From: Nitrosovibrio sp. Nv4
Lineage (GTDB): Bacteria > Pseudomonadota > Gammaproteobacteria > Burkholderiales > Nitrosomonadaceae
Reading direction: 5' to 3'
Length of the DNA stretch: 46,205 bases
Assembly: GCA_945860135.1 (NCBI GenBank)
Contig: CAMAPK010000016.1
Coordinates: 1-46,205 of the forward strand
This document shows positions 28,130 to 37,829 of the stretch, piece by piece. Under the pieces are notes generated by a model that saw only the letters and a program-made list of their open reading frames with translations, ran no database searches and was not told the DNA's origin. How positions within the stretch are numbered: the stretch's first letter is position 1; each line of letters opens with the position of its first letter. The translations under genes were made by a program, and so were the position numbers.

Positions 28130-28663
28130 ATGACACAGGCAATGCAAATGGCAGCCACTGCGGCGACCCCGTCTGCCAAGGTGGCAGGCAGTGAAACGAA
28201 CGAATTTTTGATTATAACTCTGGGCAAGGAAGAGTATGGCATCGGGATCGACAAGGTGCAGGAAGTCCGCAGTTATGGTGCGGTAACCGAGATTGCCAAT
28301 ACGTCTGAGTTCCTCAAGGGCGTGATCAATCTGCGTGGTACGATCGTGCCGGTGGTGGACATGCGCATCAAGTTCAGCCTTGGCAAGGTCGAATACAACC
28401 AGTTCACTGTAATGATTATCCTTAAGCTGACCGAGCAGGTGGCGGCGATAGTGGTGGACAAGGTATCCGACGTAATTACCTTGACACCTGAACAGATCAG
28501 ACCAACACCGGACTTCTCCTCCAGTTTCAACGCCAAATATATCCTTGGCCTGGGCACGCAGGATGAACGCATGCTGATTCTGATGGACATCGAGCAACTG
28601 TTGACCGGTCATGACATGGCACTGGTAAACAGCGCCAGCGTGGCGGAACTGGAATTATCCTGA
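28130..28663 (+). CDS. cheW: Chemotaxis coupling protein CheW
   Basis: Links chemoreceptors to the kinase CheA in the polar array. The 177-residue protein has FLIITLGKEEYGIGIDKVQE, GVINLRGTIVPVVDMRIKF and AAIVVDKVSDVITL, the usual SH3-like strands. It lacks the HATPase part of CheA. It lies 120 bp after the Aer-like receptor on the same strand, so this CheW probably serves that receptor. Its partner kinase must be encoded elsewhere. Confidence 0.95.
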   Translation: MTQAMQMAATAATPSAKVAGSETNEFLIITLGKEEYGIGIDKVQEVRSYGAVTEIANTSEFLKGVINLRGTIVPVVDMRIKFSLGKVEYNQFTVMIILKLTEQVAAIVVDKVSDVITLTPEQIRPTPDFSSSFNAKYILGLGTQDERMLILMDIEQLLTGHDMALVNSASVAELELS

Positions 28664-28686
28664 ATGCAGCACGGACTTGGCACATC

Positions 28687-29601
28687 TCATTGCGCCTGCG
28701 AGATGTTGCTGCCAGGTGGAACGCTGTGTGTCAGCCAGACATTGCCGCCGATGGTCGAGCCGCGGCCAATGGTGATGCGACCGAGTATGGTGGCGCCCGC
28801 GTAGATGACGACATCATCCTCGACGATAGGATGGCGCGCATTACCCTTCACCAGCGCGCCGTGCTCATCCACCGGGAAGCGTTTGGCACCCAGGGTCACC
28901 GCCTGGTATAGTCGCACGTTTTTGCCGATGATGGCGGTTTCGCCGATGACGACACCGGTGCCGTGATCGATGAAAAAACTGCTGCCGATCTGCGCGCCCG
29001 GATGAATCTCGATGCCGGTGGCCGAATGGGCAATTTCGGAAATCATGCGCGCGATCAGCGGAACCCCCAGTCGATACAGCTCATGGGCGAGCCGGTAGTA
29101 CATGATGGCAGTTATACCCGGATAGCAGACCAGCACCTCATCGACGCTGCGCGCGGCCGGGTCGCCTTCGTAGGCTGCGCAAATATCGCTATCCAGCAGA
29201 TTACGTATCTCGGGTAAGCGTTTGGCAAAGGCGTGGGTAATTGCGACCGCCTGTTCGTGGGTCGTGTTGCTGTCGGTCTCCGAGCTGACGGCATAATGCA
29301 ATTCGCGCCGTACCTGCTGCTGCAATTTCCTTAACGCTGTATCCAGTGTCTGTCTGACATAGTGATCGACACCTCCATCGGTGAGTTCTGGTGAGCCCAG
29401 GCGGTTCGGGAACAGCGCGGCTCCCAATCCATCCGCGATCTCGGCCAGTGCCTTGCGCAAGGGCAGCCGGGGAGGGCGGTCGTGGCGCTGCCGGTGTTCC
29501 AGCGAGGCCACCCGCAAAGCGCGCAATTCGGCCACAATCGCATCGATTTCCAGATGCGCTTCCGGTAGTGCCGGATCACTGGTTTTTTTGGGGGTTGTCA
29601 C
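28687..29601 (-). CDS. cysE: Serine O-acetyltransferase (EpsC/CysE type)
   Basis: Acetylates serine to O-acetylserine, the first step of cysteine synthesis. The 304-residue protein has an N-terminal helical domain (1-160) longer than in E. coli CysE and a left-handed beta-helix from about 190. The active-site sequence is [20 protein letters not shown] followed by [21 protein letters not shown]. It ends [18 protein letters not shown] and lacks the C-terminal Ile of classical CysE that docks into CysK. It overlaps cysK by four bases, so the two enzymes are made together. Confidence 0.94.
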   Translation of the reverse strand: MTTPKKTSDPALPEAHLEIDAIVAELRALRVASLEHRQRHDRPPRLPLRKALAEIADGLGAALFPNRLGSPELTDGGVDHYVRQTLDTALRKLQQQVRRELHYAVSSETDSNTTHEQAVAITHAFAKRLPEIRNLLDSDICAAYEGDPAARSVDEVLVCYPGITAIMYYRLAHELYRLGVPLIARMISEIAHSATGIEIHPGAQIGSSFFIDHGTGVVIGETAIIGKNVRLYQAVTLGAKRFPVDEHGALVKGNARHPIVEDDVVIYAGATILGRITIGRGSTIGGNVWLTHSVPPGSNISQAQ

Positions 29602-30578
29602 GACGCCGCCAATCCTTGAGCGTCGAACACGTTCTCGAAAAGAATGGTGCTCAGGTAACGTTCACCGGAATCGGGCAGAATGACAACGATGATTTTGCCC
29701 GCGTTTTCCGGCCGTTTGGCCTGGCGCACCGCCGCCGCTACCGCAGCACCGCATGAAATGCCGGAGATAATGCCTTCTTCACGCGCAAGGCGGTGTGCGT
29801 ACAGGATCGCCTCTTCGTTGCTGACCTGCTCGATCTCATCCACCAGCGAGAGATCCACGTTATCCGGGATGAAGCCCGCACCAATGCCTTGAATCTTGTG
29901 CGGCGCGGGTTGCAGCGGCTCACCGGCACGTTGCTGGGTGAGCACCGGACTAGCCGAGGGCTCGACCGCAACCGCAACAATTGCCTTGCCTCTGGTTTTT
30001 TTGAGGTAGCGTGAAACGCCGGTGATGGTGCCACCAGTGCCCACGCCGGCGACAAAGATATCAACGGCGCCGTCGGTATCATTCCAGATTTCCGGTCCCG
30101 TGGTTTGTTCGTGGATGGCCGGGTTGGCAGGATTCTTGAATTGCTGCAGCAGGACATATCGGCCGGGATCGGAAGCGACGATCTCCTCGGCTTTCTCGAT
30201 CGAGCCTTTCATGCCGCGGGCACCTTCCGTCAGAACCAGTCTGGCGCCATAGGCAAGCAGCAGTTTGCGGCGCTCCAGACTCATGGTTTCCGGCATGGTC
30301 AGGGTCAGCGGCATGCCGCGGGCGGCAGCGACGAATGCCAGCGCAATGCCGGTGTTGCCGCTGGTCGGCTCCACCAGTTCTTTACCGGGGCCGAGCAGTC
30401 CACGACGCTCCGCATCCTCGACCATCGCCGCACCAATGCGGCATTTGACTGAGTAACCGGGGTTGCGCCCCTCGATTTTCGCCAGCACTGTCGCGGGCGC
30501 GCCATCGGTGATACGGTTGAGCCGAACCAGCGGGGTACGGCCGATGGATTGCGAGTTATCCTTGAACCAGTGTGACAT
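29598..30578 (-). CDS. cysK: Cysteine synthase A (O-acetylserine sulfhydrylase)
   Basis: PLP enzyme that makes cysteine from O-acetylserine and sulfide. The 326-residue sequence matches CysK rather than Cys[21 protein letters not shown] carries the PLP Lys, followed by [34 protein letters not shown] and [15 protein letters not shown]. Its stop overlaps the start of the serine acetyltransferase gene. A second, CysM-type enzyme lies at 41661. Confidence 0.97.
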   Translation of the reverse strand: MSHWFKDNSQSIGRTPLVRLNRITDGAPATVLAKIEGRNPGYSVKCRIGAAMVEDAERRGLLGPGKELVEPTSGNTGIALAFVAAARGMPLTLTMPETMSLERRKLLLAYGARLVLTEGARGMKGSIEKAEEIVASDPGRYVLLQQFKNPANPAIHEQTTGPEIWNDTDGAVDIFVAGVGTGGTITGVSRYLKKTRGKAIVAVAVEPSASPVLTQQRAGEPLQPAPHKIQGIGAGFIPDNVDLSLVDEIEQVSNEEAILYAHRLAREEGIISGISCGAAVAAAVRQAKRPENAGKIIVVILPDSGERYLSTILFENVFDAQGLAAS

Positions 30579-30696
30579 TGAGATACCTTTTTCTTGATGG
30601 ATGGCAGGCCGGCGCTTGCACGTCGCCGATGTTAACCAGTCAGGTAAACAATTGCAACGCTTCCTAAAGTCTCGCCATCGCGGATTGCAGATTGGT

Positions 30697-30702
30697 TATA
30701 AT
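30697..30702 (+). promoter_or_regulatory. -10 element upstream of panD
   Basis: A perfect TATAAT lies about 35 bp before the panD ATG at 30737. I see no good -35 match at 16-18 bp, so the promoter may be weak or activator-dependent. Confidence 0.4.
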
Positions 30703-30736
30703 TCGCCTGTTGAATTTATAATGTAAAATGACAGCC

Positions 30737-31117
30737 ATGCAGAAAACCATGTTGCAAGCCAAATTGCATCGGGTACGCGTGACGCGCTCGGAGCTGGATT
30801 ATGAGGGTTCGTGCGCGATAGACGATGTGCTGCTTGACGCCGCTGGTATCCGTGAGTACCAGCAGATCGAAATCTACAACATCACCAATGGCGAGCGCTT
30901 CACCACCTATGCCATTCGCGCCCAGCGCAATTCGGGAATAATCTCAGTAAACGGTGCTGCCGCCCACAAAGCCAGTCCAGGGGACATTCTGATCATTGCG
31001 GCCTATGCAATCTATTCCGAGCCGGAGCTGCGTCTATACCAGCCGCGACTGGTTTACGTGAATGAGATGAATCGCATCATCGATCAGCGTGGCAGCGTCC
31101 CGGTACAGGCAGCCTGA
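30737..31117 (+). CDS. panD: Aspartate 1-decarboxylase (pyruvoyl enzyme)
   Basis: Makes beta-alanine for pantothenate and coenzyme A. From ATG 30737 ([16 protein letters not shown]) it has 126 residues, the family length. The proenzyme self-cleaves between Gly and Ser in [10 protein letters not shown], which creates the pyruvoyl group. GERFTTYAI and the C-terminal [20 protein letters not shown] strand are conserved. A second in-frame ATG nine bases upstream is possible. No other pantothenate genes are adjacent. Confidence 0.97.
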   Translation: MQKTMLQAKLHRVRVTRSELDYEGSCAIDDVLLDAAGIREYQQIEIYNITNGERFTTYAIRAQRNSGIISVNGAAAHKASPGDILIIAAYAIYSEPELRLYQPRLVYVNEMNRIIDQRGSVPVQAA

Positions 31118-31149
31118 TCCGGTTCCGTACTACTCGGGATGTAGAACCC

Positions 31150-31905
31150 CTACCTGGCACCGGCTCCCTTGAGGAGCTTTACCACCTCCTGGTGCTGGTA
31201 TTTCGTTGCCAGTGTCAGCGCGGTGGCACCATTGACAGCCTTGGCGTTCACCTCGGGCTTGGCGGCGAGTAGCGCGTGTATTACTCTCAGGTGGCCCATC
31301 TGCGACGCCAGCATCAATGCGTTGGCGCCGTTGCTGAGTTGGGCGTTTACATCGACCTTGGCGGCAAGCAATATTTGCACTATCTGCCAGCGCCCTTCCT
31401 GTGATGCCTGCATCAACGCCGTGAGGCCATCATTTCTGCGGGCAGCCACATCAGCCCCGGCGGCGAGCAACGCCTGCACTACCTGCCGGTGCCCTTTCTG
31501 CGACGCAACGATCAATGCGGTGTTGCCATCGGCAGCCTTGGCGTTCACGTTGGCTTTGGCTTCAAGCAGTATTTGCACCACCTCATGAAAACCGCTTTGC
31601 GATGCCGCCATCAGCGCAGTGCCTCCATCGTTTGCTGCGGCGTTCACATCGGCTTTGGCAGCGAGAAGTGCTTGCACTATCTCTTCATGACCATTTTCCG
31701 CTGCTGTTATCAACGCCGTGATGCCGTTGTCTGCTTTGGCATTCACATTGGCCCTGGCGGCGAGCGCTGCCTTGACTCCTGGAAGATTACCTTTTGCGGC
31801 GGCGGTGATGAGACCACTGTCTTTCACGTTGGCCCATGTGCTTGTTGAAGCACAAAACAGAGCTACCAGCATGCTCAGCATCTGTATATGTTTGCGCCTA
31901 ATCAT
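31150..31905 (-). CDS. Exported ankyrin-repeat protein
   Basis: A 251-residue protein with an N-terminal signal peptide (MIRRKHIQMLSMLVALFCAS, likely cleaved near STWA) followed by about seven 33-residue ankyrin repeats with the usual ALxxAxxxGHxxVVxxLL pattern. It should act in the periplasm or at the cell surface as a protein-binding scaffold. I chose ATG 31905 because GGAG sits just upstream. The partner is unknown. Periplasmic ankyrin proteins in other bacteria protect or inhibit enzymes such as catalase, but nothing nearby supports that here. Confidence 0.85.
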   Translation of the reverse strand: MIRRKHIQMLSMLVALFCASTSTWANVKDSGLITAAAKGNLPGVKAALAARANVNAKADNGITALITAAENGHEEIVQALLAAKADVNAAANDGGTALMAASQSGFHEVVQILLEAKANVNAKAADGNTALIVASQKGHRQVVQALLAAGADVAARRNDGLTALMQASQEGRWQIVQILLAAKVDVNAQLSNGANALMLASQMGHLRVIHALLAAKPEVNAKAVNGATALTLATKYQHQEVVKLLKGAGAR

Positions 31906-32107
31906 CCCGCCTCTCCTTTGCATGAAGCATATTTGAAATTAATCGAAGCTGTTGCAGACACAGAAGCGGACTCCCTAATTGTTGTGGCATATCGACCGCT
32001 GATCGCATGTTCGATGCTGGAATTGGCGGACCTTTGACCAGTCATGGGGAGAAAGTGCAGACAGCGTAAGATATTAGCGTTGATGAAGGCTTATTGCCAA
32101 GCTGTTA

Positions 32108-32136
32108 TTGGCTGGTCAAGACGGGCTGGTTATAAT
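32108..32136 (+). promoter_or_regulatory. Sigma-70 promoter, possible leader or small RNA start
   Basis: TTGGCT (32108-32113), a 17-base spacer and a perfect TATAAT (32131-32136). The next confident gene starts nearly 390 bp later, so the transcript has a long leader or is a separate RNA. Confidence 0.6.
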
Positions 32137-32454
32137 GGCGGCCTTTTCAGCAGAGGCTTCACTATTTCTCGATGTTGCCGTAAATAAGCACATTGTAGTT
32201 GAAAGCGTATTATAGTTTTCAATCAACCAGACGAGACGGGATTGCCGCAATGAGGTTTCAGCAGGGAAAAAGTATGGTTCGTTGGCCAGCTTTTATGTCG
32301 ATGGCACTTGCCTCGGATCTTGCCGGAAACTTTGGGTTCTGCGCAGCGCGCTTTATCTCGACTGAGCAACTTATTTCCTCCCCAGCCCATTAATGGGAAC
32401 TTGCCGCGGGAGCGACCTGCATGGGGGTTGCGCCACGCTATGCTAGACTACCGC

Positions 32455-32483
32455 TATTGCAGGTTTATTGTTGAGCATATAAT
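32455..32483 (+). promoter_or_regulatory. Possible promoter of the second GGDEF-EAL gene
   Basis: TATAAT at 32478-32483 lies about 40 bp upstream of the GTG start. A TATTGC at 32455-32460 gives a 17-base spacer; TTGCAG at 32457-32462 gives 15. Confidence 0.4.
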
Positions 32484-32524
32484 TCGCCGAATTCCTGAGA
32501 ATGGCAGGAGAAGGCCAAGCTATC

Positions 32525-34171
32525 GTGAGTGATCTAGTCTCTTTCAAATCCCTATCGCTACTGACTGATTTCACCGTGCGCATTGATGCGGACAGTATCA
32601 TCCGGCAGGCATCAGCACCGTCCCAGGAATTTCTTGAGCTGGCCGCAAGTCCGGTGGGGGAAGCGCTCAGATTCTTCATCCAGCCCGAGGACATGTCAAT
32701 CTTCACGGCGGCGAAGGATAAGGCGACCCTCACTGGGGAAAAACAGTCGTTTGTTTGCCGCCTGCTGCGGCAGCGCGTGTTGCCGGTATGGGTAGATTGC
32801 CATATTCTGCGCCTGGAAGGGCGCGACGAATATGTCTTCGTTGCCTACGATGCTTCGCATTGGAAAGAAAACGAAGCCCGGCTCGCTCATCTTTCCACTC
32901 ATGATGCGCTTACCGGACTGCCGGGCAGAGGGCTGCTCAGTGACCGGATCAGTGTCGGCATCAATACCGCCAGTCGCGGAAACAATAATCTTGTCATCCT
33001 TTTCCTCAACCTGAACGGATTTAAAAAAATAAATGATTCGCTTGGATACGAGATAGGCGATCAATTGATCAAGGCGGTGGCAGAGCGGCTGCAGGTGATT
33101 ATCCGTCGCAGCGATACCATCGCCAGGATCGGCGGGGATGAATTTGTACTGGTCATGATGATCGCGGACTGGCGCAAGGATATTGATCTGGTGATCAAGA
33201 AAGTCCTGGCTACAGTGCAGCGGCCTTTCCAGATTGAAGGACACAACATATACGTCAGCATTGGCCTGGGAATAGCAGCTTACCCCGATCATGGCAGTGA
33301 TCCCGGAATCTTGCTGGGACATGCCGAAACCGCCATGTACAGCGCAAAGACGTATGGCAAGAACCACTGGGAAATTTATGACCAGCAGTTGGACGGGGGA
33401 GACAAGGGCAACCTGTCGCTGGAATCGGCCATGCATGAAGGGATAAAGAACGGCGAATTTCTGCTCCATTACCAGCCGGTTTTTTGCATGCAGACGGGAA
33501 TATTGAAAGGAGCGGAAGCCTTGATGCGCTGGGATCGGCCTGGGCAGGGACTGGTGTCCCCCGCAAGATTCATTCCGCTGGCCGAAAGCAGCGGCCTGGT
33601 AGAGATGTTGGGTGCATGGGCGCTGCGGACCGCCTGCCATCAGGCGAAACTGTGGCAGATGGCGGGGATTCCGGATTTTTATATGTCCGTTAATGTGTCT
33701 CCCCGGCAGTTCCGGCAGGAAGGTTTCAATAATTTGGTCGACAAAGCGCTGGAGGAGTCGCAACTTGCGCCATCCTCCCTGATGCTGGAGATCACCGAGG
33801 GAGTTTTGATGCACGATCCGGAGGAGTCTGGCGCCATCCTTCATGGGTTGCGCGCTGCCGGCGTGAAGATTGCCATCGACGATTTCGGCACCGGCTATTC
33901 GTCGCTGGCCTATCTTAAAAAACTGCCGCTTTCCGTTCTGAAAATCGATAAGTCCTTTGTGGACGATGTGCCGCAAGGCGCCGAGGATGTCGCCATCGTT
34001 CTGGCGATACTGGGCCTGGCCGCGGGGTTGGAGTTGCTGGTGGTGGCAGAAGGGGTGGAGACTGCAGAACAACTGGAATTCCTCAAGTCCAAGGGCTGTG
34101 ATCTGGTCCAGGGCTATCTCACCGGCAGGCCGATGGATGCCGCTGCTTTTCAGGAAAAACTCATAGCATGA
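32525..34171 (+). CDS. PAS-like, degenerate GGDEF, EAL protein (likely phosphodiesterase)
   Basis: A 548-residue soluble c-di-GMP protein. I start it at GTG 32525 because AGGAGAAGG lies about ten bases upstream; ATG 32501 is an alternative. A PAS-like segment (1-115) leads to a GGDEF domain (about 120-285) and an EAL domain (about 300-545). The GGDEF signature (203-207) and RxxD (194-197) are intact, but the metal-binding Asp of the usual D-x-D strand is Asn (N162, with N164; FLNLNGFKKIN), and LGH is LGY. Cyclase activity is therefore doubtful. The EAL residues are all kept (EALMRW, VNVSPRQF, LEITEG, DDFGTGYSS, LKIDKSF, AEGVETAEQ). It overlaps the HDOD gene by four bases. Confidence 0.92.
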   Translation: MSDLVSFKSLSLLTDFTVRIDADSIIRQASAPSQEFLELAASPVGEALRFFIQPEDMSIFTAAKDKATLTGEKQSFVCRLLRQRVLPVWVDCHILRLEGRDEYVFVAYDASHWKENEARLAHLSTHDALTGLPGRGLLSDRISVGINTASRGNNNLVILFLNLNGFKKINDSLGYEIGDQLIKAVAERLQVIIRRSDTIARIGGDEFVLVMMIADWRKDIDLVIKKVLATVQRPFQIEGHNIYVSIGLGIAAYPDHGSDPGILLGHAETAMYSAKTYGKNHWEIYDQQLDGGDKGNLSLESAMHEGIKNGEFLLHYQPVFCMQTGILKGAEALMRWDRPGQGLVSPARFIPLAESSGLVEMLGAWALRTACHQAKLWQMAGIPDFYMSVNVSPRQFRQEGFNNLVDKALEESQLAPSSLMLEITEGVLMHDPEESGAILHGLRAAGVKIAIDDFGTGYSSLAYLKKLPLSVLKIDKSFVDDVPQGAEDVAIVLAILGLAAGLELLVVAEGVETAEQLEFLKSKGCDLVQGYLTGRPMDAAAFQEKLIA

Positions 34172-35592
34172 CAACACTGATATCGACTCTTAAAAACGGG
34201 AAAGCCGGATTCTTTACGCTCTTGCGCAAGCGCATGGAAGAAAAGGGGGATTTCCCCGCCCTGTCAAAATCGGTGCAGAATTTTTCCGAAACGGCACGGG
34301 ACGAGAATACCAGTGTCGCGGATATCACCGGAACCATATTGAGCGATTTCGCCTTGACGCAAAAGGTAATCCGGCTGGCCAACTCCGCCATGTATGCCTC
34401 CATTGGCGGAGAAATAACGACTATCAGCAAGGCAGCAATGATTATTGGGATTGATGCCATCTCCTATCTGGTACTCAGCGTGCGGTTGGTGGATACGCTT
34501 TCTACCAGCGCTCCGGATTCTGCAGCGGCGCGCGCGGAGATGACTCAGGCGCTGCTGGCCGGCGATATTGCCAGAGAGATTGCGACCAAGGCACACATAG
34601 CCAACACCGAAGAAGCGGTGGTTTGCGCGCTCATGCATCATCTGGGCCGGTTGCTGGTGGTGTTCTACTTCCCCGAAGAATGGTCCAGGATAGAGGAAAT
34701 TTCTGCAAGCAAGTCCCTGTCAAAGAATGAGGCTGCATTGGAAATCATCGGCGTGACGCTGGACGAAATTTCACAAGAATTCGCCAAAAACTGGCGCTTG
34801 CCCAAAAAGATTGCCAACAGCATGATGAGTCCACCTTCATTTGTCGAGACCAGTATTCCCGGATCTCCGGGATGGCTCAGAATGATGGCCAGCTTTGCCG
34901 GGGAGGCGGCGGCGACGGTGACCAGGAAGGGTAATAGCAAGGGTTTGACGGAACTTGCCTCGCGTTACGGCAATGCTTTGCTGGTTCCGGTCGAAACCAT
35001 ATTGGAATCAGTTCATCTTGCCGTCAGCGATGCCAAGGAACCCTCCATTCTGGAGGCTGTCAGCGCACCGCATGGCAAGCCGGGCGATGCGACCAAGCAA
35101 TTGGCCGCAGGTGTGCGTGAGACCACCAATGCGCTGGCCAGAGGCGCAAATTTTGGCAATACCTTAAACCTGGTGCTTGAAACCTTGTATGGCGGCATGG
35201 GTTTCAACCGCGTGGCTGCTTTCCTGCGTGATGGCGATGCCTTCAAAGGTAGGGTGGGTTTTGGGACTGCGATGCCCGAAGTGCTGCCGAACCTGTCTTT
35301 TCCAGAAGCCTATGTAACCGATGTATTCCATTTGTCGCTGGCCAATAATGCCGACGTGTTCATCGAAGATGTCGCCGGGCCAAAGTCGGCGGCAAGCATA
35401 CCGGCATGGCTGACCGAGACTTTGCCTGATGTGGGTGCTTTCATCCTGCTGCCGATGAATCTGAATGGCTGCCCGATCGGTTTGTTATATGGCGACTGGA
35501 TGAAAGGCACAGCAGCACAGGTCGAGCGGGAGGAGATGCTGCTGATGCGCTCGCTCAGGGATAATCTGATGAAGTCGCTTGGCTCGAAATAA
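34168..35592 (+). CDS. HDOD-GAF signalling protein
   Basis: A 474-residue protein with an N-terminal HDOD domain (about 20-220; TILSDFALTQKVIRLANSAM and AVVCALMHHLGRLLVVFYFP) and a C-terminal GAF-like domain (about 310-460). HDOD proteins are non-catalytic relatives of HD phosphohydrolases that act in signal networks. The start overlaps the stop of the upstream GGDEF-EAL gene (ATGA), so the two are co-translated and probably work together. It is followed by aroA without an obvious terminator. Confidence 0.9.
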   Translation: MTTLISTLKNGKAGFFTLLRKRMEEKGDFPALSKSVQNFSETARDENTSVADITGTILSDFALTQKVIRLANSAMYASIGGEITTISKAAMIIGIDAISYLVLSVRLVDTLSTSAPDSAAARAEMTQALLAGDIAREIATKAHIANTEEAVVCALMHHLGRLLVVFYFPEEWSRIEEISASKSLSKNEAALEIIGVTLDEISQEFAKNWRLPKKIANSMMSPPSFVETSIPGSPGWLRMMASFAGEAAATVTRKGNSKGLTELASRYGNALLVPVETILESVHLAVSDAKEPSILEAVSAPHGKPGDATKQLAAGVRETTNALARGANFGNTLNLVLETLYGGMGFNRVAAFLRDGDAFKGRVGFGTAMPEVLPNLSFPEAYVTDVFHLSLANNADVFIEDVAGPKSAASIPAWLTETLPDVGAFILLPMNLNGCPIGLLYGDWMKGTAAQVEREEMLLMRSLRDNLMKSLGSK

Positions 35593-35663
35593 CAATTGGT
35601 ACACTCCTCGCATAGTCCGACACGATCATGGTGCGAACTCATGCTACTTCCGGACCAGGCGTA

Positions 35664-36977
35664 ATGGAATTTCTTGATCTTCCCGCTGTTATCAGCACCC
35701 AGGGCGTGGTGCGTCTGCCCGGCTCCAAGAGCATTTCCAACCGCATCCTGTTACTGGCTGCGCTGGCGGAAGGCGTCACCCAGGTGCGCGACCTGCTTGC
35801 CTCCGACGATACGGCACGGATGCTGGATGCGCTTAAGGCTCTGGGTGTGCCCATCGTTCAGACCGGCAACAATGATTATCAAGTGCAAGGTGTGGGTGGG
35901 CAATTTCCGTTGCGTTTTCCGGTGACTCAGGCGGATCTGTTTCTGGGCAATGCCGGCACGGCATTGCGTCCGCTCACCGCCGTTCTGGCACTGATGCAGG
36001 GGCACTACCGGCTTTCTGGCGTGCCGCGCATGCATCAGCGCCCCATTGGCGATCTGGTGGACGCGCTGCGGCAACTGGGTGCAGAGATAACCTATCTCGG
36101 TAATGAGGGTTTCCCGCCGCTGGAAATAAATCCCGCTCGCATACATGCCGGCATGGTGACAGTAAAGGGTAATGTTTCCAGTCAGTTTCTGACCGGATTG
36201 CTGCTGGCATCGCCCCTGTCTGCACCGGTTACCGGTGAAACACTGACGGTAGCGGTGACGGGAGAACTGATTTCACGGCCTTATGTTGAGCTGACCATGG
36301 CCCTGATGGCGCGTTTCGGCGTGCAGGTAGAGCACGAGGAATGGCGACGCTTCATCCTGCGCGGCGGGCAGCGTTACTGCAGTCCCGGCGAAATATTTGT
36401 CGAAGGCGATGCCTCTTCCGCTTCCTATTTTCTTGCGGCCGGTGCCATTGGCGGCGGTCCGGTGCGGGTGGAAGGGGTGGGCCGGGGCAGTCTGCAGGGC
36501 GATGTACGCTTCGCTGCAGCACTGGAGCAAATGGGGGCAGGCATCACCTTGGGGGATAACTGGATTGAGGCGTGTGCACCGCAATCAGGGCGGCTCCGGG
36601 CAATAGATCTTGACTGCAATCATATCCCCGATGCTGCCATGACGCTGGCGGTGGTGGCCCTGTTTGCCGACGGCGTTACCGTGTTGCGCAATATCGCCAG
36701 TTGGCGGGTGAAGGAAACCGACCGGCTTGCGGCAATGGCCAAGGAACTACGCAAACTGGGCGCGACGGTGGAAGAAGGAGCGGATTTTCTGCGCATTACG
36801 CCGCCGCCGGCCCAGCCTGTCGCGCATGTAGCGATTGATACTTACGACGATCACCGCATGGCCATGTGTTTCTCACTGGCATCTTTGGGTACGCCGGTAC
36901 GCATCAACGATCCGGATTGTGTGGCCAAGACCTTTCCCGATTATTTCGAGAAATTTGCGGCAATAGCCAGGGGCTGA
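35664..36977 (+). CDS. aroA: 3-phosphoshikimate 1-carboxyvinyltransferase (EPSP synthase)
   Basis: Adds the enolpyruvyl group of PEP to shikimate 3-phosphate in aromatic amino acid synthesis. From MEFLDLPAV it has 437 residues. The signature [20 protein letters not shown], the [19 protein letters not shown] loop, and late [19 protein letters not shown] with [12 protein letters not shown] are all present. The frame is open 12 codons further upstream, but MEFLDLP matches relatives. In many betaproteobacteria tyrA or pheA precede it; here the HDOD gene does. Confidence 0.97.
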   Translation: MEFLDLPAVISTQGVVRLPGSKSISNRILLLAALAEGVTQVRDLLASDDTARMLDALKALGVPIVQTGNNDYQVQGVGGQFPLRFPVTQADLFLGNAGTALRPLTAVLALMQGHYRLSGVPRMHQRPIGDLVDALRQLGAEITYLGNEGFPPLEINPARIHAGMVTVKGNVSSQFLTGLLLASPLSAPVTGETLTVAVTGELISRPYVELTMALMARFGVQVEHEEWRRFILRGGQRYCSPGEIFVEGDASSASYFLAAGAIGGGPVRVEGVGRGSLQGDVRFAAALEQMGAGITLGDNWIEACAPQSGRLRAIDLDCNHIPDAAMTLAVVALFADGVTVLRNIASWRVKETDRLAAMAKELRKLGATVEEGADFLRITPPPAQPVAHVAIDTYDDHRMAMCFSLASLGTPVRINDPDCVAKTFPDYFEKFAAIARG

Positions 36978-37016
36978 ACGGATATGGTTTTACCTGTATA
37001 AATATTGAGGTCAGGC

Positions 37017-37694
37017 ATGAATGTAAAGGATATTCCGGTGATCGCGATTGACGGCCCTTCCGCTTCCGGCAAGGGTACGGTGGCACAGCGGGTGGCAGAA
37101 AAGCTGGGGTTTCATTATCTCGACAGCGGCGCACTTTACCGTCTGGTAGCGCTCGTGGCCATGCGCGCGGAGATTGATCTGACCGACGAGACCGCACTGG
37201 CTGACATTGCCAGAGATCTTGAGGTCGTTTTTGCTGGTGCGAAGATCCACCTGCAAGGTGAAGATGTCGCCGATGCCATTCGTGCTGAGACATGCAGCAA
37301 TGGGGCTTCCAGGATTGCCGCCTATCCCAAGGTCAGAACAGCGTTATTGCAGCGGCAGCGGGCATTCCGCCAGCTTCCCGGCCTGGTGGCGGACGGCCGC
37401 GACATGGGCTCGGTGGTGTTTCCTGACGCAGCCCTCAAGATTTTTCTTACTGCCAGCGCCGAGACGCGCGCGCAGCGGCGCTATAAACAGTTGATGGAGA
37501 AAGGGATCGATGCTAATATCTCCACCCTTTTGCAGGATATCCGGGAGCGCGACGCGCGCGATAGCAATCGCAGCGTGGCACCCTTGCAACAGGGCGCAGA
37601 TGCAAGCTTGCTGGACACGACCTCGCTCAACATCACCCAAGCGGTGGATGAGGTATTAAGACAGTACGCCGAAATCTGCGCAAAGGCTGTTTGA
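37017..37694 (+). CDS. cmk: Cytidylate kinase
   Basis: Phosphorylates CMP and dCMP. The 225-residue protein begins [20 protein letters not shown] with the P-loop, then [13 protein letters not shown], the NMP-binding [19 protein letters not shown] region, and [19 protein letters not shown] six bases upstream supports ATG 37017. The aroA-cmk-rpsA order is common in proteobacteria. Confidence 0.97.
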   Translation: MNVKDIPVIAIDGPSASGKGTVAQRVAEKLGFHYLDSGALYRLVALVAMRAEIDLTDETALADIARDLEVVFAGAKIHLQGEDVADAIRAETCSNGASRIAAYPKVRTALLQRQRAFRQLPGLVADGRDMGSVVFPDAALKIFLTASAETRAQRRYKQLMEKGIDANISTLLQDIRERDARDSNRSVAPLQQGADASLLDTTSLNITQAVDEVLRQYAEICAKAV

Positions 37695-37713
37695 TTACCA
37701 TGGTGCTGCACAG

Positions 37714-37739
37714 CGTCCCTGTTCGACAGACAGGGAGCG
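37714..37739 (+). promoter_or_regulatory. Hairpin in the rpsA leader
   Basis: TCCCTGT (37716-37722) pairs with ACAGGGA (37730-37736), and a CG pair extends it past a bulge. There is no T-run, so it is not a terminator. The leader of rpsA in E. coli folds into hairpins that support S1-driven initiation and feedback; a similar role here is inference. Confidence 0.4.
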
Positions 37740-37829
37740 AAGCCAGCCGCGTATTCAGGCAAATTGATTAACCAACCAACCCCGCCAGATGATTGTTTGG
37801 ACGGGATTTCAAACCAGGTATTTTTCACA

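Larger units (their letters stand above)
31906..32524. other. Long intergenic region between ankyrin and GGDEF-EAL genes
   Basis: About 620 bp without a convincing gene. It contains a good promoter (32108-32136), a second -10 (32478-32483) and a perfect 12-base palindrome CCCATTAATGGG (32386-32397). A frame ending at 32393 could encode 39-64 residues but has no family I recognise. I looked for a GEMM-type c-di-GMP riboswitch core and did not find one. Confidence 0.6.

Noticed and set aside
31924-32500. Possible c-di-GMP (GEMM) riboswitch before the GGDEF-EAL gene
   Set aside because: I looked for the conserved core and tetraloop-receptor features and could not find them.
32696-34177. 493-codon frame antisense to the second GGDEF-EAL gene
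   Set aside because: The plus-strand product has full GGDEF and EAL domains; the antisense protein has no recognisable domain and reflects codon bias of the sense strand.
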